Shown: positions 1 through 12,900 of the stretch, piece after piece | Layout of the letters: each line of letters opens with the position of its first letter | Numbering within the stretch: position 1 is the first letter of the stretch | From: Coturnix japonica | Taxonomy: Eukaryota > Chordata > Aves > Galliformes > Phasianidae | Direction of reading: 5' to 3' | Length of the DNA: 64,000 nucleotides | Assembly: GCF_001577835.2 (NCBI RefSeq) | Contig: NC_029518.1 | Location: 36,409,830-36,473,829, forward strand | The notes under the pieces: model-generated | What the model was told of the DNA's origin: nothing | The model's input: the letters and a program-made list of their open reading frames with translations, nothing else | Database searches by the model: none | Translations under genes and position numbers: made by a program

Positions 1-379
1 CTGTTTCAAAGAAGCATTTAGCTGTTTCAAGAAAAAAAAAGTGTTTTTTAATTTATTTTATACAGCAAGCTCCCTACCCGAAATGGTTAAGTAGCTTGCT
101 CTCAAGTCAGCCAATGGATGCCATGTCAGTGTTTCAGCTGTTATATTTAAATGATGCCCTTATCCTATGAACTTTACTGCATTAATAAATACTATATTGA
201 AACAAACAATGGCAGTTGACACATTGGTTAAACAGACTTCCCTAAATTTGCAGGATAAAAAGCCAACAAGCTTATCTATGTTTTAATGCTTCGTTTCTAA
301 TCTTCCAGAATGACTTTGTCATGTTTTAATGTGTTATATGGTTTTTACATTCAAGGAAAGTGGGCACAGCAGTCTTTAC
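1..379. other. C1orf198 intron 3 (partial)
   Basis: AT-rich intronic sequence after the exon 3 donor. No repeat, RNA gene or reading frame was recognised, and no coding match to the missing C1orf198 C terminus. Confidence 0.7.
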
Positions 380-928
380 CTGTCCAGGCATTTGTGGATC
401 TGTAAGTATAGTACCATCAGTATCTTCCTTGTTTGTCCTAGAAGATGCCAGGTCCTGTGGTGGGTCAGGAAGAAAGAAATCATCTAGAGAACTAGCAGGG
501 AGTTGAGTGGGTCGAGGTTTCTCCCATTCAAGAGATACAGAAGGTAGACTGGGGGTAACAGACTTCTCAGGTTTAGTTATGCTGGGCTTCTCAGCTTTTG
601 CCACTTCCTTTGGAGCAGACTCTTGTCTGTAAAATGAGGGAAGGGGTTTCTCTCCTTTCTCCATGGACTTGATCTGGCTGGGGGTCAAGGACTGGAACTC
701 AGACTTGTCTCCTTCAAACTTGGAGCGCTCTGCATTTATCTTCCAGAATGAGGACTCCTCATCCTTCCTGGGTGTTATTAACCCATCAGAGCCAGGGGTC
801 TTAGCCTGAGAAGATTTAGGGACTTGGACACCAGGTGCTGCTTTAAGTGGCTGCCTCTGTTCATTTTGTGTCTGGGCACCACTCTGTTCTTGTATGGACA
901 GAGATGCAATGCTGAACTCCATTTGACT
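380..928 (-). CDS. C1orf198: C1orf198 coding exon 3
   Basis: 183 codons from acceptor ctaacag|AGTCAA to donor GGACAG|gtaaag, phase 0. It begins [17 protein letters not shown] (human SQMEFSISALSIQEPSN). The middle is Pro/Ser/Glu/Lys-rich and probably disordered. The open frame runs 18 codons past the donor to a stop at 326; that tail does not resemble the human C terminus and is read as intron. Confidence 0.93.
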
Positions 929-3900
929 CTGTTAGGGATTAAAGGAAAGAAAAAGTATTTCAAAGCCCTTCACAAAGAAATGGTTATGAAATTCTACCAA
1001 TAGCTGTGCAATTCTCATGCAGCGGATATCACAGAAAAAAAGCAGATATCACAGAAAAGCCATTCAATTTTTTCCATAAATGTCTACCATTCTAGCTACA
1101 TAATAATTATTAATAAAAGTCTCCATGCAGGCTAATGTAAGAGTCCCAGACCTGCTGAAAAGGAGTCAGAGGGAAAACAGAGTGATATGGTTGAAAATAT
1201 GATTTATTTGAGTTACCATCCAAGGCCCATCCAAGACAGCCTATAGAATCATATAATCGCCAAGACTGGAAAAGAACTCTAAGAACATTCAGTCCAAGCA
1301 TCCACCTATCACCAATATTTCCCACTAAACCACGTCCCTCAGAACAGCACTAAAACATTAGAATAGATGTGGATGCTTTCTGAAAGCTATACATGTTTTA
1401 CAAGAGAAGATTAAGCAAATGAAACCGCAACATGCTGAAAAGGCAGTCATCCAGTACAGTCTTGATACAGTTGGCAATACATTTTAATTCCACCTACTTC
1501 CAAGACAGAGTACTAGATGTAATGAGTGTGTGTAAATCAGTAGTTTTACAATTCTAATGCCACTCTGAAGTGAGAAACAACTCCAGCAGGGCCTGTTCAA
1601 CACTCACCCCAGAGCTGTGTTTGGTTTTTACTTGCAATTAGGATGGCTGTGCTCATTTCTGAGAAATTACACCGAGTCAATGAAGACCACAGCTAAGGGA
1701 AGAAACGGATCCTGCAAAAGCCACCCAAGGGTGAACAGTGCTATGAAATGTTCATTTGGCTTACCACCATTTCAGCACTCTTGGCTGTCAGCTTGATAGC
1801 CTTTAGGCCAGTAAAAGTTAAGCCTTACTTCACTCTAAGGAACATTTAAGTGTTATCGTACATGGAACATTACAGGGAAAAAAAAAACAAAAAACAACAA
1901 AAGCCAGTGCATTTTCAGCTAATGCTATGCTGTTGTTGACTAGATAGCAAAAATCATATGGGACATTTCAAACAGTAGATGTTGATACATCTGAAGTTCA
2001 TTACTAATTTGTTAAGTTTTTCCAATTTTACCTCATTATGGGACTCTCCTGAACCAAACTGCAATAGTATCCATAGAATTAATGTTAAAAAAGTCCAAAT
2101 TGCATACTGCTTTTAATAGCAGTCTTTGATGTCAAGTGTTGCACTACTGTACGTGTTCAGCTCAAAGGCACTTCAGATTTAGGATTTGCACACTTCATAT
2201 TTCATATTCAGAATTTGTCATCAAAATGCAAATGTCAACAGAGCATCTGATTATTTATAAGCCAGATTTGTTTTGGCTTATACGGCCGATTAACTTTGAC
2301 CTGGCCAGCAGCTGGCTACACATAATTGACTCATGAATCAACACCTGAACTTTCTAAAGAATTAATTATATATTATTAGGTATCTTTCTGAGATCATAGG
2401 CAGGGAAGCATTAGGTTCCAAGTTCCCATTGAAAATGCACTGAGTCACCAAATAATGAAGGACATAAACACACTGCTTTATTTTTATTTTAAACCCAATT
2501 TTCCATTTGATGAATCCCGTGTAAACACAACGGTGCTGAGGATTATTCAATCATTGCTATTCTCTATATTAATTTATAGAATTTGTTTCCCTAAGCTCAA
2601 TTGATAACGCTACTGAATAGAGATTTACCACCCTGAAGTTAAGATGCTTTAGGACTTCAAAAATGACAAAATCCCATCTTAAAAAAACCCAAGCCACAAT
2701 ATAAAGTGAACGCACATTTCCCTAATATTCAAAAGGGAAAAATAGAATCTTGCTTTTACTGCACCTTGGAAGACTTAATTCCTGCGTGAGAAGGTACTTA
2801 AACCAGTGCTATTTCCTATCCTTCTGTAGTTGTTTTTCTTCTCAGCCCATCCCATAGCTTACACTAGAGATGACACTGGCAGAAGGCCACTGCAGGAGCA
2901 CTGTAGGTAAAATGATCCTTTCCTACCTCAGCTTAAGTGAGAAGGACGGTCAGTGCCCAGAGCAGAGAGAGGCGACCCCAGCCCTGTGTCCACTAGATAG
3001 ACACTGGAAACAAAATCTGGGCAAAACACTGATAGAAGAGAAGCTGGCAAACACAAATTAGAAAGAAGAAAAACCAATGAGATAACTTCACATTTCAGTA
3101 GCACCGAGACACACAAAACAATGTCAGGTTTCCTTAAAAATTCTCATGTTGTGGTCCAAAAGCCACTTCCTGTGGTCACATTTGATTTTCCTTCACAAAG
3201 GCCCTAATGTCAGCCCAGAGCTCTGGTTTAGAAGCAGCAGGCTCCTGCTGGTGCAGGGAAGAGCATGATCCTGCAGCAGAACTTCAGGCACTTTTAACCT
3301 TTCCAACCCAGAGAGGACACCAACACTTATTGTTTCTATTTGACTTTAAAGGTTACTTAAGGTATCCGAACCACTGAGAAATGTTGCTGATGAAAGAAAG
3401 TGATTAATATGCAATATCTTTCAAATCACAAAATTGGTACTATAATACTAAAAGAAACAAATCACAAACAAGAGCAGCAGATAAATTCATACGGAGACAG
3501 AAAAGAGCCACGTGAGAAGCCCTCAGTGTAGAAACCTAAAATGCAATTACTGTGTTATCAAATTCCTTTGCAAGGGTTAGAGTACAGGATGCCTATACCT
3601 TGGCTTACCTTTCTGCCCAATAGACAGATAAAAGAGAAGCAATAGGCAAAACAAGTTTTTAGGAAGCTATGTCTCCCTCTTTCCTTAAAAAGGCCATATT
3701 AGGAAATTTATCATTTGGATCTATTAAAATTATTTAGACCTCACCTCAGTATCCCTCAGGAGGCAGAGATAAGCTACTAAATCATACTTCTATCTGTAGG
3801 TGCTCATGAGAAACAACGTATTCTATAAGACAGGCACCACACACTTTAAGAACCTAACGATTAATGGAATCAGGTTTGAAGTCATAAATCTATTTTAAAA

Positions 3901-6900
3901 ACAATTGACCACAAAAACTCAGGAACTTTTTTTTTTTAAGCATCTTATTCACTCATCAGGAATGTGTAGTATTTTACTCAACAGACACGCAAACACAGCC
4001 AAAACAAATTGTTTGGCTTGGCAGCCTGAAAAATCTAAATTGTTGAGACAAAGACTTTAGAAACACTGTCAAAAGCAACTCGTTTTAAGCAAAGCCTGAT
4101 ATATATGCAGAGATAAGAACGCCAAATTGAAAAGGGTTTAGAAAATGACTTTGGTTTGCTGAACGGACAAAATCAGAATAAACATGGACACCAACTTGTT
4201 GCCATTGTTTGCTTTGTTTCCTGTGGGTGTTTTCAGGATCTTTTCAGAGACCCTTTGAGAAAGAAATCCTTAGGTCAGCAGAGTCCAATCACAGTGGTAA
4301 AAATAGAGCATAGAAAAACAGTCTAAGTAATTTTAAACCATACCAAAAGACAACATGAAAGAGGCACATTGTGTAGCTTCAGAGGAAACATCATTATCCA
4401 CTATTTGGTGATAAGAACAGTAGTCTGGTTCCGGACACAAGTTTATCTCCTCTACTGGTGAGCCTGAGCAAACTCTTTGTATCAGTGTTTGGCACGTGCC
4501 TGGTTTTATGCTCAAAAACAGCTGTCCAAAGATTGATGCAGGTAACCAAATCCTTAGCTAACAACACCAGGCCATGCAGATTAAAATAAATCTTGAACAC
4601 AGCTACAATTATCACAGTTTATTTCTTTTGCTGAAGAACTAATACTAATACTACTACTAATAATAATTCTTTACGGTGAGGGTGACGGAGCACTGGAACA
4701 GGCTGCCCAGGGAGGTGGTGGAGTCTCCTTCTCTGGAGATATTCAAGACCCGCCTGGACGCCTACCTGTGTGACGTGGTGTAGGGAGCCTGCTTTGGCAG
4801 GGGGGGTGGACTTGATGATCTCTAGAGGTCCCTTCCAACCCCTACAATTCTGTGATTCTGTAATACTCAGTAGCAGTTTTACGGCACTGGTTTTTATATA
4901 TCTGTAATCTAGACCAAAAAGGGGAAGGAAAAAGCCAAAATCTCAGGCATCCCTCTTCTTTCCTTCCAAGAAAGTATTGCCACTTAAACCAAATCAACAA
5001 TTGCAGGCTGAAAAATGGTTCTAATATCAGGCTATTGTGGAAAGAGGGGGAAAAATATGATTTAGCAGAGGGTTGTTAGAGTTAGGGTACTATGGTTAGG
5101 CTGCGGTTGGACTTGATGATCTTCAACGTCTTTTCCAACCTGGGTGATTCTATGATTCTATGAAAATCCTAAGTAGCATAAAAAGTAGCACAGAGGAGAG
5201 CTGGAGGAAGAAAAAGTAAACCCCTACAGAAAGGACTCTCTGAAGCTGCTTTCACAACTATTCTAGCTGTAGCAAGACCAACAGTTTTCTGACGTGCGAG
5301 AGTTTGTTTTAAACATCTGGAATTAAACTTATTTTAGTTAACAGCGTGGATCAGAAATAGGTTCCCCAAGTTGTCTCCATGCTGCTCTGCACATTCAACG
5401 TGTTAACCAACCAAGGTGGCAGGCAGATGATATTTTCTGCTCATTAGAAACAAAACAAAACTGTATTTCCAAAACCAGGCAAGATTCCTGTTTTCCATTT
5501 ATATCTTGAAATCCATGCTGTTTCACTCAATTTTTACATCAAACAGACCAAGAAACCTCAAAGGCTAAACTCAGCCAAAATGTCAGCTTTCATCTCACTT
5601 AAACCTTTAGCCATAAATAGAATGCCCTAAATTCACAAACCTGGCTTCGGACCCAGCTGAAAAAGAAAAAGAGTAACCCACATCGCATAAGGGCTCCACC
5701 CGTGAACCAAATCACTCCATCCAAGTCAGCCTCTCGTTCTATAATGTGAGTTTATTTGCAGTGCCATGAGAACGTGTTCCTGCTCCAGTAATTATCCTTG
5801 TATATATCCTACTAAATATATTAGATCATTCAAATGATGCCTAACTGCTAACTCAAACATTCACATCGCGTTCCTGCTTCGTTTGCAGCTTCAGCAGTAG
5901 AAACATTCACGGGTGTATCTGACATGATATGAGCAACTTAACCCTCAATTTGTGTTTAAAATGAGAACACAACATTTACTTCGGACAGAAGGGAGGTTAT
6001 CAGATCGTTCTGGACATTCCATCCAAAATGAAAGCAATTTATTATAGTACTTTAATGGTAAGTGCAACAGCCACGAAATTAGGGAATTCATTCCATTAGC
6101 TACCATTAAGAAAAATGTGTCCATGCCTAATCAGCTGGGAGCAATATTGTCACCGCTGCAACAGCTCCAGCTTGCAGAAAACACAGCCTTGCCATTTCTC
6201 TGCTGCTCCCTCCACCTCCTCAGCTATCCAAAACCAGCTGTCCTTCAAACAACTACTGATTTTGTTACTTCGTATTTTTTCTTACAGACTAAGTGTTAAA
6301 AGAAAAGAAAAAGCCTATTGGCTTTACTGACTTAAATCTCTATTTCCTCCTTCTCTGCAAAAGTAGAAGTCAGTTGTCGCATTTTCTTCTACAGGAAAGC
6401 CATAGCTCATTCATCCAAAGCTACAGAAGAATTAAGGTACTCTGTTATAACAGCAGCGATGTGTAAAACAAACAAACAAACAACACAAAAGGAAACAAGA
6501 AACTCTTCATGAACAGGAGAAACTATAAGGAAAAAAAAACTGTACAGAAAGAATAGCCCACCGTGAGGGAAAGTTAATGAAACAGAAAGAGGCTGATAGC
6601 TTAAAATAAGAATGGGAACAGATGTGGCACACAAGACACCAAACATGCTTTACAACATCGCAATGGCCCATTCAGGTTTCTTCACTGTTTCCCCAGGCTG
6701 GACTGATTGGGCAAGGGTATTTTCTACTCAGCCAGCAACTCGTGGAGAAATTGCATTCCAACATTTTCTTGCTGAAGTGCTGGTTAGGGAAGAGATCAAA
6801 GAGTAAGCATGAAGCAAGACATCAGCCTTTAATAACCAGAAGACTCAGCAGCTGAAGGGTTGGGCTGGAAGGCTGACACAATAAGATGAGGCACTGTAAA

Positions 6901-9900
6901 GAAAACAAAAGGAGGAACCCACACAAAGCAACCAACCCATATGCTATGAAAGCAGTCTGAAATGGATTCCCTAGAGCTTTGCTCAAGGAAAAAGGTCATT
7001 CAGCTTTTCACCCTGCAGCTGAAGCACAGCAAGGAGGGAGGGGGAAACAGAGAAGCATGGCTTAGCTAAGACAAATTCCTATCACAACCCCCCTGTTTCA
7101 TTTTTCTTCAGCAGTCAGGAGTGTTCCCATGTCATCCTGCAATTCTCCACATGTTACAGAAAGGCATGAACCTGGAGCATTGATCCACTGAAGACCTTTA
7201 TTCTGAGACACCAGAAGGACAGCACAAAGAGTCTTATGCAGCAAGGGAAAAGCCACATCTTGGGTTGAAAAAAACTTCACTAGCCATACAAGCACTTCAA
7301 TACAACTGCCCATTAGAGAGGAAATCCATTTGACTGCAGATACAGATCATCATGGATCACTGGTCAGTGCATTACAGGCAGCACCATCTCCAGGAAGTTC
7401 AAATAGTCAGAAGTTATAAAGCTTTATCACACCCTTCCCACAACTATTCTTGACAGCTCCATCCAAGTGCTCTCATACCACAAGCCTCTCTGGTATTACC
7501 CTAAAAGTCAGTGGCTTCTTTTTCCGAGGGTCCTGAAAGACAAGAGGGCTTGACTTGAGCTAGATGGTTTCTGCTAAACCACAGCAGTGTGGGCTGCAGG
7601 GATCCAGGAGCCACATCAAGTTACAGGTTAATCTACATCTGCCGAGCACAGATGGGCTGCTAGTTAGAGGCAGTGACCTTGAACAAGGAAAGCTGACAAC
7701 AACTCTAGGGTTAGGTCAAATGGATTAATTTAGTATCCACTGGCATTTCCAGATAATTACTCTGCATCAAGCTGAGATTATATCCATAAGCTCATGCATG
7801 ATATCTACATAGTTCAAGGGCAAAAAAAAAGATGAAGGTGGGAGAAAAGCAGCTTTCTCTGGCAGATAAATCCAGAAAACCAAAAGTCTGAAATATCATT
7901 AAATGACCATGGTAGTCATATCCCATTGAGAAATGCAACAAGGCAGCTTTTTCCCAATAGAAACGTGGTGCAATTGTATTTTCTTACACCACAGGTTCAC
8001 AAACACAGTAACTCTGTTTTAGCCTTGAAGAGGCTTACACGATAACTGATACACATTTATTTCCTGTCCTCGATAAACATGGAAAATTGTTTTGAAAACT
8101 TAAGGGTGAAAGAACCAAATAATTTAGAATGAATCAGGTTTACACCCGCACTTGAAGTAGGAACATTGGTTCACAAAGTACACTTGGTGTTTCTGTTGAC
8201 GTAAACTGAAGTAAACCAGCTCTGTTTCATTTGCTGTATGGTCACTGTACACAGCTCTCACAGAACAAAGGCAACATTGCCTATCAAGTGTCAAAATATA
8301 ATAGAAAAGCAGAAGGAGAAGCATCAAATGACAAACCAACATTAAGAATAAAAGTGACGCATATTTACCTTTGTTTCCCAGGAGAATGGAGCTGAGTGCT
8401 CATCTTGCCAAGTTATATCCTGAAATAAAATTCAAGAATGATTAAAAATCAGAACAGCTTTACCTACACAGAGCATCATTCAGATAACATTATGTTGCAC
8501 TGCTGGAGGTATAACCGCTACCAAAGAAGTAGTTAAAAAGTGAGAGCTCTACTTCTATATGTCACTGATTATATATTAAGACTGACTGAAAGCAAGTTCT
8601 TTAAGCAAAGGATTACCAAACAGTATTCCTATTTAACCTATGAATTATATGAAGATTTAACTTGTCCTGAACTTCCTGAAATGTCTTCTCTGCAAACTGC
8701 TTTAAAGTCTCCAGTTTTCTACTACCTACACTCCTTGGTAGCTGCTAGCAACACACAAGAATATAACTAGATGAGCTGTGGCCTTAGGGAAATAAAGTTC
8801 CATTTCTTCCACCCCACAGACTGAAGAGCACGTGTGCAACCAGGCAGCAAAAGGGCTGCACATCTATCAGCACAAGCCACAGCTGAATCCAGCCCCAACA
8901 AAACCCAGCATTATGCACTTTGAAAACAATCAGCTTGAAATAAGTATTTGGTGCTGTTTATGCAGGAGTAAAATCCCAGTCTGAATCCAAGAGGTACCAT
9001 TCTGGGAATGCACTGCACTAAGAAAGAGATGACAGGACAATGCCAGAAGAGCTTGCATCACACTCCTGCTTCTAAAGTAATAAAAGAACTGATTTAAGCT
9101 AACTACTGTATAGGAATCCCCTACCTTACCACGACTGGCCTTTTCTTCATATTTTTGATCTTTGCCTTTATGGGAATGCGTTTCTCAGAGGCATCTGACA
9201 GCATTCTCTTGCTCTGCCACCTCTTGTTTCAGCCTAGTGAAATTCTACTGGCCAAAGGCTATGAAAATTACAATTAGAAATGTCTATCCAACTCCTTAAC
9301 GCGAAAACATGTCAGTCCCCAACTGGTTACCATCTGTGAAATGTACAGTTTCTAGCAGTATTTGAGGAATATGAAAGTAATCCCACACTCCTTTATGAGG
9401 ATATAAAAGCAAGATTCTCCTGATTCTTTACTAGCTAAGATCTAAGTATCTAAGGTGAGGATGGATGAAAATCATTTTGAAAATTAAACAACCTAAAGGC
9501 TTTTTTACCTGAAAGGAAAAGCCTGGGCTCTACTGGAGCCCAAATGTAATACTAGACCCTCTTGCTCTGGGAAATGGATGCTTTTATTTATTACCATTTA
9601 AGGGAAACAATAAAAGTCTGTTATTACTATCTGTTTTGACTTCTATCAGTATTTGAACAGTGGGCTGCTGCTGACCACTCAAATGCCATACGAGGCATTA
9701 GATGGGATGCCTTGAAACTGGTGAGCTGTCAAATTATTTCAAAGCCATTTTCAGACTGTACCTTTTGCATTTGAAACTGGCAAAGTTGGAACTCCATTTC
9801 TCAAGGATGTATGACAGGCATCACAGCTCAGGTGGCAACAGAGGTAAGAAAGTGCCTTTTGTGAGCCCAGCCCCTGCATTAAGTCACAGTCTGACTACAG

Positions 9901-12900
9901 GACTACAGCTCTTCTGTCTGCACAAACTAGTACTGGACATCAGCCATAGCACTAAAAGACAGAAGCGAAGTCCAGCAAACTCCCACATGCTGTCAGAGAG
10001 CCTTAAACCTCCAGGCATGTAAGCAGAGTCATCAGTGGATTTTACCTCAGGAGTTTAAGGGAAGCTCTAGTTGATTTAAGTGACTTCTTGTCAGAAGGCT
10101 CTGGCTAACTCATTTGCAATGGCAGCTGGGACAGTTTCTCATAGCTCACAAGGATTACTAGCTGAAGAACAGGGGATAAAAAACTTAATACGAGACTGAT
10201 CCCAACAATAAGACAGGTTACAGGTCGGCCATCTGTGCAGGTGGTTTAAATAAACTATTAATTATCTGACATTTCCAGTGGAAAACAGCAAAAGAAAAAC
10301 TTGTACTGGTAGTATGCAGGGTGCAGCAAGCTATAATAGTTGAAGTGTACTTGAAGATAAAACAGTTACCAGGTTCTGTCCATTGTCACAGAAGGGAAGT
10401 TTGTGGCCTTCACTTCTTGGTTCTCAGAGGACATGGAGAGAACCAAGGGAGCAGCAGGAGAATAACAAAGTTCAGCTGTTTTCTGCCTGATGCTCCTGAT
10501 TCACTTTTGTCACCAACAAAATCTGAGGAAGAACTTTGTTTTCCCCAAAATAAACAAGTTCTTCCATGACTGAAGAAAACAGAAGCAAAAACCAAACAGT
10601 TTTAAGATTCACAAAAGGAAATGATGAGTGAGATTGAAAACAAGAAAGCAGCTTTGAGGTTTTTTATCATCAACGCAGATTAGAGGAGACCCATATCTGA
10701 TCAGCTTTTGTTTTCACCACACAACAAAGCTTTCATGCAGAGAGAAGCCAAATAAATCAACTTTTGTTCCCCAGCCTTCAAGAACCTATTTGTAAGAAAG
10801 TGAGCCTCATAAAACATATTTCACAGCTTAAAAAAAGAAAGAAAAGAGAGAAAAAAAGGAGGAGTTGGGGGTATGGGGAGTGAGCAACACAAATCTGGTC
10901 ATACACTTCAAGAACCAGCTGCAGAATATATTAATCATAGAATCACTGGAACAGGCTGCTCAGGAAGGTGGTGGAGTCTCCTTCTCTGGAGATATTCAAG
11001 ACCCGCCTGGACGCCTACCTGTGTGACGTGGTGTAGGGAACCTGCTTTGGCAGGGGGGTTGGACTCGATGATCTCTAGAGGTCCCTTCCAACCCCTACAA
11101 TTCTGTGATTCTGTGAATCCTTTGATTCTATTAAAAAGAATCACAAACTATGCCTGCCACACGTAGCCAGCTTGTTGCCAAACAGCATCAGGATTTCGAA
11201 AGGAAGGACACTGGGAGAAAGGTTCTGCCTATGTGACAGAAGCATTGCTCACAGCAGCTGACAGTGACTGTGCCATCACAAAACTACCAACAAATGGATT
11301 TCTGTGCTGGCAAATGCATTGCAGAAGCGCTTTCAGAACAGGACTTGCTGGTTATTGTGGTTTAGCTGCACTCCAAACCACACTGCATTTCTTATTTTTT
11401 AAAAGCACAAATCTATAGCAGGCCTGGCATTAGAGCTATTGATATATTAAACATTTGCTGCTTCAAAGCATTTATAAGTAGGAGATAAAAGGGTCGATTC
11501 TTTGGCTTGGCTTCAAAGTTCTTAAAGCAAAGCAAAATACATACTGTATCCACCTTCAGATAGCTTCCCTTCCAAAAGATGATGGATGAAGCTACAAAAT
11601 TCCCTTACCCAACTTTCCTCCACATAAACTGTTCAGCATTTTCTAAGTCACACGGTACTTTATTCAATAAAAAATTTCATTATTGCGATTGCCTGTCAAA
11701 TACTCAATATCCCCTAAGACTCCCAACTCTCTCAGCCTTCTTTCACAGGAGAGATGCTCCAGCCCTCTGAACATCTTTGTGGTGCTCGTCTGGGCATCAG
11801 TTAACGTGGAGGCTGAGCTATGTTCCTCTGGATGCAAAATGTGATGCTTATATAGCAGGTGTCAACAAGAACACTGCCAGGACAGCACGCTCACACTGAA
11901 AGAGCTGCAATATCAATGAGAGATTTGGGGGTACACGGGCTTATGGAGGCCGCTCTCAGTGTCCAATCTGACCATGACTGCACCAAGTACAGCGGCTACA
12001 TCTTACACTGGCAACAGCAGCACAGCTCAATAAGCTGTGAGGTATGAAGGCAGCACTGTAATGAAGGTCTGTAGGCAAAGCATATGCAAGCCTGGAAAGT
12101 TGAACTGAAATGGCAAGAGTGGCTGCAGTGGCTCTGTAACAGCGGGACAAGGAGGGAGAGATTAGTGAGCCAGGGCAGATGTCCAAGAATCAGGCTGAAT
12201 GCCAGAGAGGGAGCGGATGGAAAGGGGAAGCTATCAGATGAGGTGCCAGGAAAAGCTCCAAGGCTCAACACTGTGGTTGGAAGAACTAAAATGGAAATGC
12301 AGATTGCCAAAACAAGTGGAACCTCTTTTCTTCAAAGAAGCATTTTACATGACTTCAGCTTGGAAGTCAAGGAGGAAGTCAGTCGAGGCAGACGCTTCCA
12401 AAATGAAACACTTTGTATTCTGATGGACCATGCCTTCATCGGTACAACGGCTAAGAACAACATCGTATTACAGCTGCATTTTGGGGCAGAAGGAAAAAGA
12501 CTGTGGTGTGCAGAAGTTTCAGATGGACGCTGTAGCTGTAATGCGGATGAACAGAAAATGATTGTTTCCATATGGTGCAGCACAACCGGCTACAACATGC
12601 CTCCGTCCATTCTGGATCCACATAATTCAAAGCAGAAAGCCCAGCAGAGCTGTCTGAGACCAGGAACGCTGAACACTGTTTCCACAGTCATTCACCTAAA
12701 TCCTTACAGAAATAACTTCAAGTTTAGGTTTCCAGGACTGCTCATACAACAAGATTTCTACCTGCGTCTTTACACTCCTTTTCACCAGCAGCGACAGCTT
12801 ATTGCTAGAAAACACACAGAACTCCTGGTATCACTGACTACATAAAACTAAGCTTGAACACATCTTGCTTGACTATAGATAGGATGTGTGTGCAATGTGG

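Larger units (their letters stand above)
929..8368. other. C1orf198 intron 2
   Basis: 7.4 kb intron. It holds three CR1 fragments (listed separately); the remainder is unique AT-rich sequence. Open frames here are short and show no recognisable protein. Confidence 0.8.

Noticed and set aside
326-379. Extension of C1orf198 exon 3 to the stop at 326 as a true C terminus
   Set aside because: A good donor (CAG|gtaaag) sits at the point where human similarity ends, and the extension does not resemble the human tail.
9702-10022. 106-codon plus-strand ORF in C1orf198 intron 1
   Set aside because: Length is within chance expectation for the window; no domain or splice context.
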